This document shows positions 46,560 through 59,467 of a DNA stretch of 64,000 nt, one piece after another. Every line of letters starts with the position of its first letter. Within the stretch, counting starts at the first letter, position 1. Source of the DNA: Prunella strophiata (taxonomy: Eukaryota; Chordata; Aves; Passeriformes; Prunellidae); contig JAZBQD010000014.1 of NCBI GenBank assembly GCA_036583965.1, positions 68,289,895 through 68,353,894 of the forward strand. The letters run 5' to 3'. The translations under genes and the position numbers were made by a program. The notes beneath the pieces were generated by a model. That model made no database searches. It saw only the letters and a program-made list of their open reading frames with translations, and was not told the DNA's origin.

Positions 46560-46960
46560 GAACTCCCACCCCTTGCCCTTGGGGAAGGTCACATTGCACA
46601 CCTGAGGGTTTTCATCCCTTCTGATGGGCCATAACAGCCTCAACTGCTCTGATGTGAGAGGCAGCTGAGAAGAGGTCATAAACCATTAAAGACCCCCTGA
46701 AGTGTCACCAGGCTCATTCCTGAGGCCTTACACCAAAGGACTGAAAGCTCCCCACCCGCCCCCCCCCAGGTGAGGTACCTGGACATTCCCACCCAGCCTG
46801 AGCATATTTTAATTCACTGGACTTTTTGTTGGGGGCTTTTCCCCTGACACTTGATGGATCAAGACTGTGACCATCACTTCAACCAACAGATATCAAAGTA
46901 GCAACAATAAAATCTTGTCCCTGGATCCATGGCAGGTGAGGTCTTTCTACTCTTATCCTT
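46560..46960 (+). mobile_element. Degenerate LTR-like block
   Basis: Contains ATAAACCATTAAAGACCCCC, GATATCAAAGTAGCAACAAT and CTGGATCCATGGCAGGTGAG, matching the order seen at 31940-32165. No retroviral genes adjoin it. Confidence 0.45.
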
Positions 46961-46974
46961 TCTTTTTTTTCCTT

Positions 46975-47180
46975 TACATATTTTCTTAAGTGATATTTTA
47001 ATGGATAACAGATATGTATGGAGATATATAAATATAAATAAAAATATGGATATATATGGAGATATATATACACATATATATAATACAGATATATAATAAA
47101 GATAATACTAACCAAAATAACTACATACCTCCCTTCCATTGCAACCTAATTGTTCTAAAATAAACTCATATACATATATA
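46975..47180. repeat. AT-rich low-complexity tract
   Basis: Dominated by TATATA, AAATATAAAT and ATATGGAGATATAT motifs. Translations here are rich in Tyr and Ile and are not credible proteins. Confidence 0.85.
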
Positions 47181-50100
47181 TTCTTAAAAACATTGGTCAT
47201 TCAGTGTTTCATTCCAAGCCACCCCAAGGGATTTATTAACAAGAACCTGGGCTGCCCTTCCCTTCTGGTCTCTCACACTCTGCAGTTGTTCCTCAGGTAA
47301 AATGGAAGTCCCAGCATATTAATGCAACTCTGGAGCCTGAATTCTGAATTTGTGGAATTTTCTTTTCACCATGCAGTGATAACAACACACTTTCTCATAA
47401 GCTATAGCAGCAGTCATAACAGCACTTCAATTTCAATCACATTTTGGTATGCATAGAAATTAATCCATGCTGTGGTTTCATACAGATACATTCTTAGGAG
47501 GATCAAATACCTTTACTTATTAATACAACCTGCTTATAAAGCCTCCTTTGATTTTTCTTCCTGGAAGATGTTTTTGTATTAGGATTTCACCATGTACGTG
47601 GACTCCCCAAATGCTCTTGAGATTTGGCTGCTTTGAAGTTGCTCTCAGAAATGCTACCAAGGTGGTCTGAGGCATGGAGCACATACCTTTGGAAAACAGG
47701 GATTCAGACATGTTGAGTCTGGCCAAAGGGAGGCTGAAGGGCAGCCCAGCAGCCGCCTACAGCTACTCAAAAGGTCAAGAGCACCAGAGCTGAGCTGTTT
47801 GTGGCAGAGCCAGGCACTGTAACAAAGGGCAGCACCCACAGACTGGCTCGCGAGGTTGCCCAGCAGGATAAAAATTGCCTCAGGGCACCTACTACAGCAC
47901 TGGAACAGGTTGTTGGGAAATGACAAATGATAAATTGCAGAGGTGACTCAAGGCTTAGCTGGATGAATACACAGCTGAATTAGAGTCCTGCGGCTGATGT
48001 TGCCAAACAGCATTTCTTTGATCCTGTGGTAGATACATCTCCCATCTTCTCCCCATCCCACCCCACCCTGGCCTGCCACACACAGATATTGCCTGGAAAA
48101 TTATGTCAACACAGGCCAAATCCTCTGGTCCTGAGAGTTTTACTCTTAAGTCTTTCTATAGCCCAAAGTAATAAAAAACACACCACATACCTCAGAGAGC
48201 CAGGAGGAGGACACACTTCCAGAATCCTGGTTCAGACTCTTCTGGGGAAAAGACAGCAACTAGATGAGACCCCAGCCACTCATCTCTTTCCCTAAGGAGA
48301 GACTGATCTTTTTCAACAGTGTCTGCACCAATTTGGTTCCTCTGCCAGCCATCCCCACACTTCAATAAATACAAGCTTTGCTACTGCACATTAGTTATGT
48401 CGAGGGTAATTAGCAGCTACGTCAACATGATTTCCAGTTTGACTGCTGGCTGACTCCACGTGGAAATGAGGTTGTTGATTGCAAGAGGAAATATGTCAGA
48501 CCAGGCTTCAAAGGAAGAGCCTTGTTGCTCATGAGGAAGAGCAGGCCTTGTGCTCAGGGGCTGTGCCTTTGGTCACCTCTGCTGGGCTTGGCATCCCCTG
48601 GAGCCCGTGGATGTGGCATGGAAGGAAGAGCCAGCTGTGTGCAGTGGTGGGCAATGCTAGATCTTCCCTTCACCTCTGAAGGTGTCACTCAGAGCTCACT
48701 GCCTCCAGCCAGAAAAGATGTGATAATGCTATGTTGTAGGAGGTAGCAGACTCAAATCCTGGCCTAATTAAGAACATGTCCTCATTACAATGAGCTCACA
48801 AGAAACTGGCCCTTGAGGACAGACTAACACAAACAAACAGTGTAGGAACTCGCTCCTGGCTCACCCCATCTAAATGACTTGTAGTCCCAGGAGCTCTGGT
48901 TTTGGCTAAGCAGGATTTGCCCTGTTTAAGGGCTGGTTCTCAGCACTCCCTGTAAGTCAATACAAGAGAAATATCCACATTTCCAGGGCACAGCTGACAT
49001 CTGGAAGATGAAGGGAATTACATTATAAAAGTGTTTCTTCCTCTCTGATGACCATGAGGATTCACAGAGGGACAAGTTCTGACTTACACCTCCAACATTA
49101 CACTGAGCTGAGTCCCACTTTATGCTGCCATCTCTAAATCCATGATGTCTATATCACATTACTTAGCCAAAACATAACAGAAAAATACAAAAGCAATCAA
49201 TTTCCAAAGCCCTATCCTTCTGCACAGACCTTCAAAGCAAACAGCCTCTCCTCATTCATTTTCATGGGCTTGATGTATCAATCCAGCAGGAATTCCAGGG
49301 GAAGTTTTGTAACCTGTCTGGGAGGATGTTTTCTTGAGAGCAACAACAAATGAGCATAGCAAGGAACAGGAGGGAAGGATGCACTTCATGCAATTCAGTC
49401 TGAGTGTTCTCAGACCAAGATGTTTTATGTGATTGCAGAAGACAACAGAGGGTAAGGAACAGAGATTATTTTTCTTACTTCCTGGCAGGGTTGGCTGTGT
49501 GTTTTAAGCCTTACTCAAGCCCAAAAGAGCAGATAGCACTACAAGATCACCTGGTTTGAAAATGAGCTCATGCTAAACTGGTCATGGACTAGATGCAAAT
49601 TTGGGTTCTTGAGAAATGAAGTCAAAAGCTTTTTGTGCAGATGACTTGCTCTGAGTCAGACCTCCTGCTGGACTAAGAGCCAGCTCATGGATGCAATGAA
49701 GCAAGTCAAAAGTCACCTTAGGCCTTGTCTGGTCTCCCCTTGTGATCCATTCTTAGTCTGCAACACTCCTCTTCCATCTCAAACAGGTGACCTCAGAGGG
49801 GACCTGTGATGCTTCCTTTGTGACTTGGTTTTCTGCTGCAGATAGCATTTCATGGGACATGACCATTGCCAATGGGATGTGTGAGAAAATCCTGAGTCTG
49901 GATGCCCAATTTTATGCTCCTTTTCACTCAGAAAGATCCAGAGAACAAGATTATAGTAAAAATATACCTCTGCCCATAACAAGCATCTGTGGAAATTTTA
50001 GATGGGTATTTCCAGCACTAGGTCAACAAGATGTGATGAGTCACAAAATGTGGTAAGCAAACTCAGCATTTCCTTTGTTTTGTGGGATTCTGCACTGATG

Positions 50101-50920
50101 TGGTTCTGAAAGTGTTGTACATGGGCAGCATCTCATTTCCCAGGTAGGGAGAGAGGAATGGGAACATGGAGGGTGGATGGGTTTGCAGGGGTAACTTGGA
50201 ACAGGATGAGAAAATCAGCCATAAAAATATGCAAATGCTTCAGTGATGAGCCAAGATTTTCCTCAAACTAAACCAGACAGGAACCTATCAGGGAAAAGCA
50301 GAAACCTGCATGTAGCCAGCTCAGACCTCACCTCAGCCAGCTCTTGGACAATGAAGGCACTTTCCTAGAACACAACCTTCCCACCAGGGACCAACTGCCA
50401 GGACCCAGCTCTCAGTGAGGGGGATTTTCTGGGGCAGAGAAGGCAGCTGATGAGGTTAGGGAAGTGCTGGGCAGCTATGGGTCTAAGGAGAGGTTGTTTC
50501 ATTCTTGAGAAATAAAAGCAAAAACATCTACTGTCACAAGTGAGGAAACCAGCCAAGCAAAACTGGTTTACAGGAGATTAATCCAGACTGGTTGATAAGA
50601 GGCAGATCCCATAACAATGACATTTTGGAGGGCTTTTGAGGTGTTTGGCCAGTTTAACCTCTGGGGTTAGACCATACCTGGTTGCCCTCATTGGAGCTCT
50701 TGGTTGCCTTGGTAGAAAAAGTCAGATTCACCGGTTCTGTTACAAGCTGTTGCTCCTGGACAAAGCAAGAACAAATGCCACCATCATAATTTGGGTGTGG
50801 GGAACCCTAAACCAGAAGCCTCAGGGTGGAGGTACTGAATACAAAGAGATGGATTTGATCCAACTGTGCCATGGGATCCCTTGGAGACACCATGAAGCTC
50901 AGGATGGAGCCAATCTTAAG
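47181..50920. other. Intergenic stretch with no recognised gene
   Basis: Open frames are short and match nothing I know. No repeats were recognised with confidence, apart from T-rich patches. Confidence 0.4.
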
Positions 50921-50929
50921 CAGTCTGAT

Positions 50930-51010
50930 CCAGCATTGATGGTAGATCTGCTGCAAGGATCTCAATGATCTTAGAGGTCTTTTCCAGCCTAAATGATTCT
51001 ATAATCCTAA
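50930..51010 (+). mobile_element. CR1 LINE 3' end
   Basis: GATCTTAGAGGTCTTTTCCA then GCCTAAATGATTCTATAATC, a diverged CR1 terminus. Confidence 0.65.
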
Positions 51011-51479
51011 AAAAATACCTTTCTGGTTACAGAGGTTGGTGCAGAGGTTTCACCTCTGAGAAGGGTGGGGAGAAGGAGTCAGTGTGAGTCAAGTCCAGCC
51101 TCAAATGTCAAAAGGCAAATCTTTATGCAACCATGGATATTGTGAAAAAAATGTGCAGAGTTATTCAAAATAATACCAAAATACAGGTCAATGTGGGCAA
51201 AGCTGGAGCAATAAGAAGATTGAAAATACCAGGTTTAGCACTCAGTTTCTATGTGCTGGTTCTTGTTTTTCAGTCAGCTGCAGATCAAAATCACAAAAAT
51301 CAGCACAAAATGCAATGGTTGATACTTTCATGGTTTTTTTAACAACTGTTTCTTATAAATGCAGAGCTGTTATCATCAGCCCCAGCAGGGTATCCTGGGA
51401 GTCTGTACTACAGGAAACACAGCACTGAGAACATGACCCTTTCTTTGCATACCACTCTCACACTTGTTCCTGAGTATTA

Positions 51480-51905
51480 TAATAATGGAATCACAGAAGG
51501 GCTTGGATTGAAAGGGAACTTCAAGATCATCTCATTCCAGCCCCATACCATGAGCAGGGACACCTTTGACAAAATGAGGTTTCTCCAAGCCCCATCTGAG
51601 CTTGCCTTGGACATTTCCAGGGATCCAGGGGCAGCCACAGCTTCTCTGGGTAACCTGTACTGGGGCCTCATCACCCTCACAGGGAAAAATTTCTTCCCAA
51701 TATCCCACCTAAGCCTGCCCTCTGGCAGTGGGAAGCCATTCCCCCTAGTCTTGTGCCTCCAGGCCCTTTTCCAACATCCCTTTCCAGCTCTCTTGGAACC
51801 CATTTAGGCACTGGAAGGAGCTCTAAGGTCATTCTGGAGGCTTCTCTTCTCCAGACTCAACACTCCCAACTCTCTCAGACTGTCTCCAGAGCAGAGGTGT
51901 TCCAG
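51480..51905 (-). mobile_element. Antisense CR1 LINE 3' fragment, about 425 bp
   Basis: Begins AATGGAATCACAGAAGGGCT and passes through AAGATCATCTCATTCCAGCC, CACAGCTTCTCTGGGTAACC, ACTCTCTCAGACTGTCTCCA, all reversed CR1 landmarks. Confidence 0.9.
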
Positions 51906-53094
51906 CCCTCCATCCATTCCCTGTGGATGCATTATTTGGAAGGCACGTTGAGGTTAGTGGCACAAACTTGCCATTAAAATCCATGCAATTATTTAATATC
52001 AACCTTTCAAAATGTAGTTTTTCTGCAGGATTAAAACAGAGATTAAAACCCTCTTTATTGTAACCTAGGGCAACTGTTTAGCCAGATTATTCCATTACAG
52101 AGCTCTTCTCTCCTAAAGATCAAAGGTGCCCTGCAGCTACTTGGGCATTATCTGGTAGTGCTTTTACCATGAAGTCTTCTGCTAATTTGAGATTCTTTCT
52201 CTGTGTGTTATATTGTGTATTGAACTTTGGTTTTTACTCTTGGAAATCACTCAAACATTCAGAAAACAGAGGAACAGACTCAAAGGTATTATTTACTCTC
52301 AAACTACTCCTTCATTCTCCTAATTATTTTCATTTAGCATCTATTCAGGCAGCTCATCTTTAAAAGGCTGCATGTTTTTTTATCCTCAGTCATCCAAACA
52401 AAGTAACATGCAGAAACAACCCATCCCAAAGATAAGCAAATAATATTTACTAAGGGCAGGTAAAAACTCACAGCTTTTATTGGTTTGTCTCTGGTTTTGT
52501 CTGCCAGAGACTTGACTTTGGTGTAGAAGACAAATTTCACTGTGTTACAAACACTGCAATTAATATTTTTCAATTTCAATTTTGCAATTACTTGTAATAA
52601 AGTTAGATGATTTTACTGGTAAGCTTTGAGGAAAAAATAATATGCCAGTATGGAAAATTTCTTTGCCTACCTTCTGCCCAGTGATGTTCAAGGGCAAAAC
52701 ATACAAGGTATAAAAACTCCAGACTTTTTGTTGCCTGACTGTGTTCTTTGAAGAAACCTCATCATGAAAGTCTCATCTTCCCAACCCCAAAGCTGATGGG
52801 CTTTCAGGAGCTGACACCAGCAATAAAACACAAGGCAATCAAGTTTTACTTTCAAAAAGCCCCAACTATTTTTAGTACATATATTTCACTCCATCCTACC
52901 CAGAGCACTGCAAAGATGTCGCATGGAGGAGAAAAGAGCCAGGCCGCCACATCATGTTCTGCACCATGCTGAGATGGGGAAGAGGCTGGGGAAGAGGCTT
53001 TCCTGGAACCAGGGGGGCTTTTTGGTCTTTTTTTTTTTAAAGGAGAAGCAGAAGAGTGTCAACAGCCCTGGCACAGGAAGGAGGTTGCCTGTGC

Positions 53095-53168
53095 TAGACC
53101 GTGCTCAGCGATTGCGCGCAGGAAGTGGCGCAACTCTTCCCCGTACGCAGCGGCTGCTGAGACCGCAG
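53095..53168. promoter_or_regulatory. Small CpG cluster
   Basis: About nine CpG in about 70 bp, including GCGATTGCGCGCAGGAAGTGG, in otherwise CpG-poor sequence. GGAAGTG is an ETS-type core. It could be a small promoter or enhancer; no adjoining gene is recognised. Confidence 0.25.
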
Positions 53169-53874
53169 CACCCTGGTTTTGGCTGGGGATTGAGATGAGC
53201 CCCATGAGGCAGCTGTATGGGATCCTCCTCTTGAAGCAGAAAACCTCTTTATCTTTGCTGTGAGCAACTCCAGCCAGCAAGAGTTTCGTTGGCAAAGCGT
53301 GATGGTGTGCGCTCAACTTGTGAACACAGGCGAAATTCTTTATGAGAAATGTCAGGCTTGGTCTTCCTTTGGCTTGTCTCTGCTGTTATGAAAAACACCC
53401 TGCCAGCTGCAGGATGGGAGCCAGGGTTTCCTGAGCTCTGACCTCAGCTTTCACAGGTACTTGCCAAAGGACCATTGCAAACTTCTAAATCCTCTGCCCA
53501 GCCTCCCTACCTTGATATAATCAACATGAAAAACTTGGGAGCTTGTGAGTGTCCCAAATGGCACATGGGACTATCCTGGAAAGGGCATTTAATCCACCAC
53601 CAACCTCCAGAAAGGTTCAATCCAGAATACACCAATCCTGGCAACTGCCTGTCCCTTCAACTCACAAAAAATTATTTATTGTAGACTCCACCACATGCCT
53701 GGGCAGCACATCCTTACCTGCATTACCTAACTGCATTGGCTGCCCTTACTGCTGGATTATTATTTTATACCTATTGTAAATCCTAAATGTGTTTGTACTG
53801 ACATTGCTGAAAGGTTGATTTAACATTCTGTCCATCAGCCCATCAAGGAGGAGGAGGAGGTCGGCATTGTTATA

Positions 53875-54125
53875 ATTTTATTTACTTTGGAAAAGCCTTC
53901 TAAGATCACCAAGTCCAAATGCTAACCCAGCACTGCCAAGGCCACCACTAAACCTCATCCCCAAATGCCACATCTACACATCTTTCAAATCCTTCCAGAG
54001 ATGGTGACTCTACCACTGCCCTGGACAGCCTGTCCAACCTTTGACAACCCTTTCAGTGAATAAATTTTTTGCTAATATCCAATCTAAACCTCCCCAGGCA
54101 CAATTTCCTGTACTACAATTGGTGC
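53875..54125 (-). mobile_element. Antisense CR1 LINE 3' fragment
   Basis: Contains TCTAAGATCACCAAGTCCAA, GCACTGCCAAGGCCACCACT and TAATATCCAATCTAAACCTC, a reversed CR1 of the older subfamily also seen at 18730. Confidence 0.85.
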
Positions 54126-56980
54126 TTCAGGACAGCTTTCAATAATTGAAAAGATTTTTTACACAAGTCAGGCCAAAGGGGAAATAACACACATATTCAT
54201 CTGTTATTTTAGGTCCTAAAATCCGCTCTTTCCCTTTGTCAATCATTCTATGACTAACCATAATTTTTGTTCTTTAAAGGTATTTTGGAAGAGTTTTGAA
54301 ATTCAGATTTGCAAATGCTCATAGCTGAACACACATGTACTTGTCCTCTTGACTTGTTCCTAACATAAAACAAACTGTAAGATCTCAAGGTCAAAGTTCT
54401 ATAAAATGAAGGAAAGAAGCATGACTACAGGTCAGGTAAATCTCAAGCTCTTCACTGACCTCAGCTTCTGGGTGGCATAAAGTAGAAACCAGGTCAGCTT
54501 CAAAGAGATGAGCCTCCTTATGCTGAGCTTACTGGGACTAAATGAGAAAGGCCAAACACAGCTCACACCTGATCTGGGGCAATGGAATATGACCAGGAGG
54601 AACTCTGAATGTGCTGCTCAGTGCACAGGGTGGTTATTGATGGGGACATCTACAAAGGAGGGAGTACCCAAGAGCAGGAGCTGCCTTCACCTCACCTGTC
54701 TCAGGGATTCCTCTGCAATGCTTAAAAACAGATGCTAGAAATTGACTTGAGGAATTTGAGCAGGGTAAGAAAATGCTTTCACATGAAGAAAGAGGGGAAG
54801 TCTAAAGTCAGTTTGTCTTTAGAAATAAACGGTTGGAAGGAAAAGATGAACCCTGGAACCTATAAACCTGGGAGGATGAGCTTTATTTAATTCCAGAACA
54901 ACTGCTGAGGCCACCTTTCTGCAAGTAACTGTGAAGTAGCATGAGAGAGAGGGTTTGTAAGGACCAAACTTTCTCAGACCAGTCTGATTTCCTCTTGTGA
55001 GCTGGCAGCAGACTTTATGGTAAGGGAGAAACAGGTGATTTCATATTGCTTCTTTTTATAAAGACTTTGGATCATGTCTCCCATGGCAGTGTTTGAGGGA
55101 CCAGAGGCTGACACAATGCTTTGGGATACCTGTGGGAAGTGATGGGAAGTGCTCCCAGAGCACTGTGGCCTTTAATGGTCCACACCAGCGTGGAAGAACA
55201 TGGATTTCCACACAGTCTCCCAAGGTCCTTTTCAAAGCCTTCACTGGCAGCTCAGCTGATGGAGGAAACCATATCCTTGTTAAATTCACATTCTCTTCCA
55301 AGCAGGAAAGGAGTTCAAGGGCATGGGGGAGTGGGATTAATATTTAACAGGATCAAAACAAGTTGGACAGATATTCTAGGTGGAAAAATACCACCTTGAA
55401 ATTCATGATGATGATAACAGCATCACGGCCATTCATTTTCTGCAGACATTTCTAGAAATTGTCCTCAAAGCACCACCAGCAGCACCAAGTGCCATTTCAC
55501 AGCAGGAGCCCTCACAAACGAGGAGGAGGAGGAGAAGGGGTTTGCAATTCAATCCCCTAAATGTCTCACACCCCACTGGTTCCCAAAGCAGGCACAAAGC
55601 TGCCCCCCTGCAGGTGCTACAGCAGCATGACAGAGATGAGCCTCTGACCAACTTGACAGGACACCACATTGCAGCTTGTGCAGGGGGGAAGAGGGGGACT
55701 CTGACAATATTTATCAAACACACTGTCCCTGCTGCCTCGCCTCAGGAGGGTTCTAACTCTGAAACCTGAACTCCTGTTGATGGTCAATGGCAACTCAGCT
55801 CCCCAGAGCAAGTACTGGCCAAGGATGGGAAGTGGAGGGAGGTTTTCTTTCCTGTGTTTTCTGCACTGCAAGGAGCTTTGGCCATGAAAGGGAAACTTGG
55901 TGACTGGGAGTATGTGGGGTCACCAGCACGGGTGCTTACCAGGCAAAAGTGAAAAGCAGAAGTTGAGAAGTTCAGATTTCTTACACTTGGGTTCAAAAGA
56001 ACAGGAATTTTCCCTTTTAAAAAGATGACTGGGTGCAGCCAGGGGCCAGGAGCAGGGTGGTGCCTCAGTCAAGTGTTCTCCAGCAGTTCACTGGGAATCA
56101 GTCACTTCCTACAAAACAGAGCCCTACTTGGTGTGGGGTGAGATCAGAAGGGGGCTTTGCCAGGCTGCTCCAGATCCCTAATCCCTCTTGGGAGCAATCT
56201 CAGTGTGACCTTGTCCCTTTGGGAGGATGCCACCAAAGGGAGAGAGCAGAAATTTGGGCACTGTGGGGTGGATAAAGCCCTGTGGGACCAGATAAAAAGC
56301 CATAATTCCTGGAGATGGGAGATGAATTGACAGGCAAGCATTAGCCCTGCAGCCCCTTGGCATGCTGAGTGCTGCTTTCCCTCATTCCCTGCTGTCAGGT
56401 TTCTCCTGCAGCAGTGCCAGTGATGGGCAAATCCATGCAACACCTACAACAACTCCCCAGCCAGGCCCACTGGCCAGCCCCAAAGAGACATCTCCCCTCC
56501 AAACAGCTTTCTGGCCAGAAATTCACTTCCTTTCATGAGACCTGGCAGAGAAGAAGGGCTGGCTGAGTGCCTGCCCTCAAGTTTTGCCCCAGTTTTGCTC
56601 AGCACTGCATCCTCTGGACTCCAGAGTAGTGTCCAGAGGTACCAGGGGATGACTGGGGGTCCTGGGGCCAGGGCAGGATCTGGGGCTGGTTGTCCATGAT
56701 CACCCATGTCTATATCCTGAGTTTATAGGTTTTTGTCTGGCTACACAGTGTGTGTTTAAAACCAAAGGACTGTAACTGCAGCTACCAACACAAACCAGCA
56801 CTTAAGCATGAAAGAGCATCAACTGCAGCTCTCCACCTGGAAAATGACCCATTGGACTAATTTTCCTTGCTCTTTCTTTCCTCCATGTGAAAATTATGTT
56901 GGAGCAGACTTGCTGTCCCAGTGGAGCTACTTTGTACTATGTCCATCAGCACAGGACTGGCTGAATTTTCACATTTTCTT
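54126..56980. other. Intergenic stretch with no recognised gene
   Basis: Several open frames of 80-130 codons exist on both strands (for example 55380-55769), but none has a domain, splice context or composition that supports a gene. Confidence 0.4.
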
Positions 56981-56984
56981 ACAG

Positions 56985-57245
56985 AATCACAGAATCTTTA
57001 ATGATGGAAGGGAGGTGTTGAGATCAACCCCCCCTGCCTGCCTAGAGCAGGTTACACAGAGCACATCCAGGTGGGGTTGGAATGCCTCCAGAGAGGGAGA
57101 CTCCACACCCTCCCTGGGCAGCCTTTTCCAGTGCCACCCTCACTGTAAAGGAGTTCTTCCTCATGTTTAGATGGAACTTCTTGTGTTTTATTCTATGGCC
57201 ATTGCTCCTTGTCCTGTCACTGGGCACCACTGAGAAAGTGTGGCA
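56985..57245 (-). mobile_element. Antisense CR1 LINE 3' fragment
   Basis: Starts AGAATCACAGAATCTTTAAT and continues CTAGAGCAGGTTACACAGAG, AGAGGGAGACTCCACACCCT and CTTCTTGTGTTTTATTCTAT. Confidence 0.85.
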
Positions 57246-58297
57246 CCATCCCCTTGACACCCACCTTATATTTTTAGGTATTGGTGACATCTTAGGCTTG
57301 CAAGGTCCTCCTGATCCATCCTGGGTGACAGGAGACAAGGATAGGAGGAGAACCCAGATATCCTGACAAAGAGCAGAGGATTAAAAAAAAAAACATTCCT
57401 GAATCCAGCTCTTACAGCTGCCTGTGAAACTGATATCATTCACATTTCACTGCTTGGATTAAAGTGTGTTCCCTTCAACTCAGAGCTGCTGCTGCAGGTT
57501 GGGTCCCAGCAACAAAACAAAACAGTGAAGCTGATCATGTGAAGGCAGCTACTTAATTCTGCTTCTAATGGCAGCCCAGAAACCTTGGTAAAAAAGAGGA
57601 AAACAGCCAACAAAACAAGTTACTGCATCAGACAAGTGGCAAACCCAAGGAGTTGATGTCAGGAGTGAATCTTTGCCCTTTAAACTCACAGAATGGTTCC
57701 GTACCTGGGGTAATGTCATAAAGGATCAGCTCCAGAGGCACCATAAAAATGGAGAAAATGTCCCAGGGTACAGCTTGTGGGTGCAGAGGATGTGTTCCAC
57801 CCAAATGCTGAGCTCTGTCCCTAGGCTGAACTCAACCCAATGGAAAAGTTGTCCCTACGAACTCTGCTGGACTGCCCTGTGGTCCACAGCCTTGAAAGGA
57901 ACAGGTGACCTGTGACACAGCCAGTTTATAAGCTGGTCTCTCTGGCTTTTAGGGTCAATTAGAGGTTGATTTAACCTTTACTGGGAGGTCCAGCTACAGG
58001 GGAACACAAAGCCATCAGTGGTGCTGGAAGTATCCATAGTCATGGCATTCCATGGCATTGATTTCCACTGTGTGGGACTTTGAGATTTGGTAGGAACCTT
58101 AAGCACTTATTTGCTCTTTCTAGGCCTTGATTTAGACTTCAAGTGTTTGCTTTGGCTGATGACTGGGGCCACTTAAACAGGCTGAAGCAGCTCTTCCCAT
58201 GTGCCCATCTGTCCAGGAGTGTGTCAGCTCACAGGGCACCACAGAACCAGTTTTCAACCAGCTCCTTCTCAAACAGCAAATCTGAAAGAAAGAAATA

Positions 58298-58299
58298 AT

Positions 58300-58338
<39 letters not shown>

Positions 58339-58354
58339 AGAGAGAGAGAGAGAA
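58298..58354 (+). repeat. Poly(A) tract followed by (GA)n microsatellite
   Basis: About 30 A residues run directly into about ten GA dinucleotides. A poly(T) run follows at about 58597-58618. Confidence 0.95.
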
Positions 58355-59467
58355 AAGGAGCAGCTGCACTTGTTTTTGCTGCAGGAAGTTCTCTGATGGG
58401 GAGAAAACTTCCTTTTAAAAACAAGGCATTCATTAGCACTTCTTGTTCTTCGCTTCGCAGTTGCCTTCAGGTCATTGCAATATCACCCAGCCTGCTGCTG
58501 CTCCAGTGGACAATGATCCCCCCAGGAATTCCAGTGCCTCCACTCATTGGGAACAAAATACAAAAAATGCAACACTAATTTTACCTTGCAGCCTTTTTTT
58601 TTTTTTTTTTTTTTTTTGCCTCTGTCCTCCCAGGCGAGCCATTTTGCATATGTGTCTCTCCCTCTTCACCCAAATCACTCCTGCTGGCAGTAATTTTTAC
58701 CTGTTGAGCTCAAGATCTAACACCAACTAACATTTTATCTCCTCTTTCCAAACCAGCACTTTATAGCAGACAAACAAACCTATTTCCTCATTGCAATGAT
58801 TTTTTATGTACCATAAACCATCTCTGCAGGAGAGATGGCATTGAGAAATACAGCAAGTTAATCTGTATTGTATGAGATTGGCAGGGAGATACAGCCCTGT
58901 GCTGGCCAACGCAGCAAGTTCTGGCATTTCCAGGCTCCATCACCTGCACTGGGAGAACCACAATGACTGAGGCTTGTACTGACACAGGCAGAACTCTGTC
59001 AGCAAGAGTTTTTATTGGACTAAACTCCTGGCAGCTGCTGGTGAATAGGTCGACTTTGCGTCAAAAATCTCTCAGGAGCAGTAGAAAACGGAAGAAATTG
59101 ACAGGATGCATTTGTTTCCAAATGTGCCAGGAAATTATCTTGATCTGCAGCTGACAAATGCTTGGGGGAAGCTTTCCCCAGAAATGTGGATGGGCTGAAG
59201 GTGGGCTGTGGCCAAGGCAGCCCCATGGGAGAGCTCAGGGTGTAAGTGGATCCAAGCCCAGCGTGCGAGGAGAGGAGGGAATCCTCCAAATCTCCAGGTT
59301 GAAGGGGGAAATGACTGTTTTGGCTGCTCATCTTCATAAAGGAGAAAATCACCAGGTCCCAGAGCAGTTGGTTTGGAGACCAGCCTTGTCTGTGGGTGGT
59401 GTGGCTTCCATGAGTGTGTGCTGCACATTCCCCGGCGTCCACAGACTGGCAGAACCGCCAACACAAC

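Noticed and set aside
49787..50056. 89-codon frame preceded by a pyrimidine-rich TTTCTGCTGCAG that looks like a splice acceptor
   Set aside because: The translated sequence matches no family I know, and no partner exons were seen.
55380..55769. 129-codon plus-strand frame with an Arg-rich run
   Set aside because: The Arg run comes from an AGG simple repeat; no homology or exon signals recognised.
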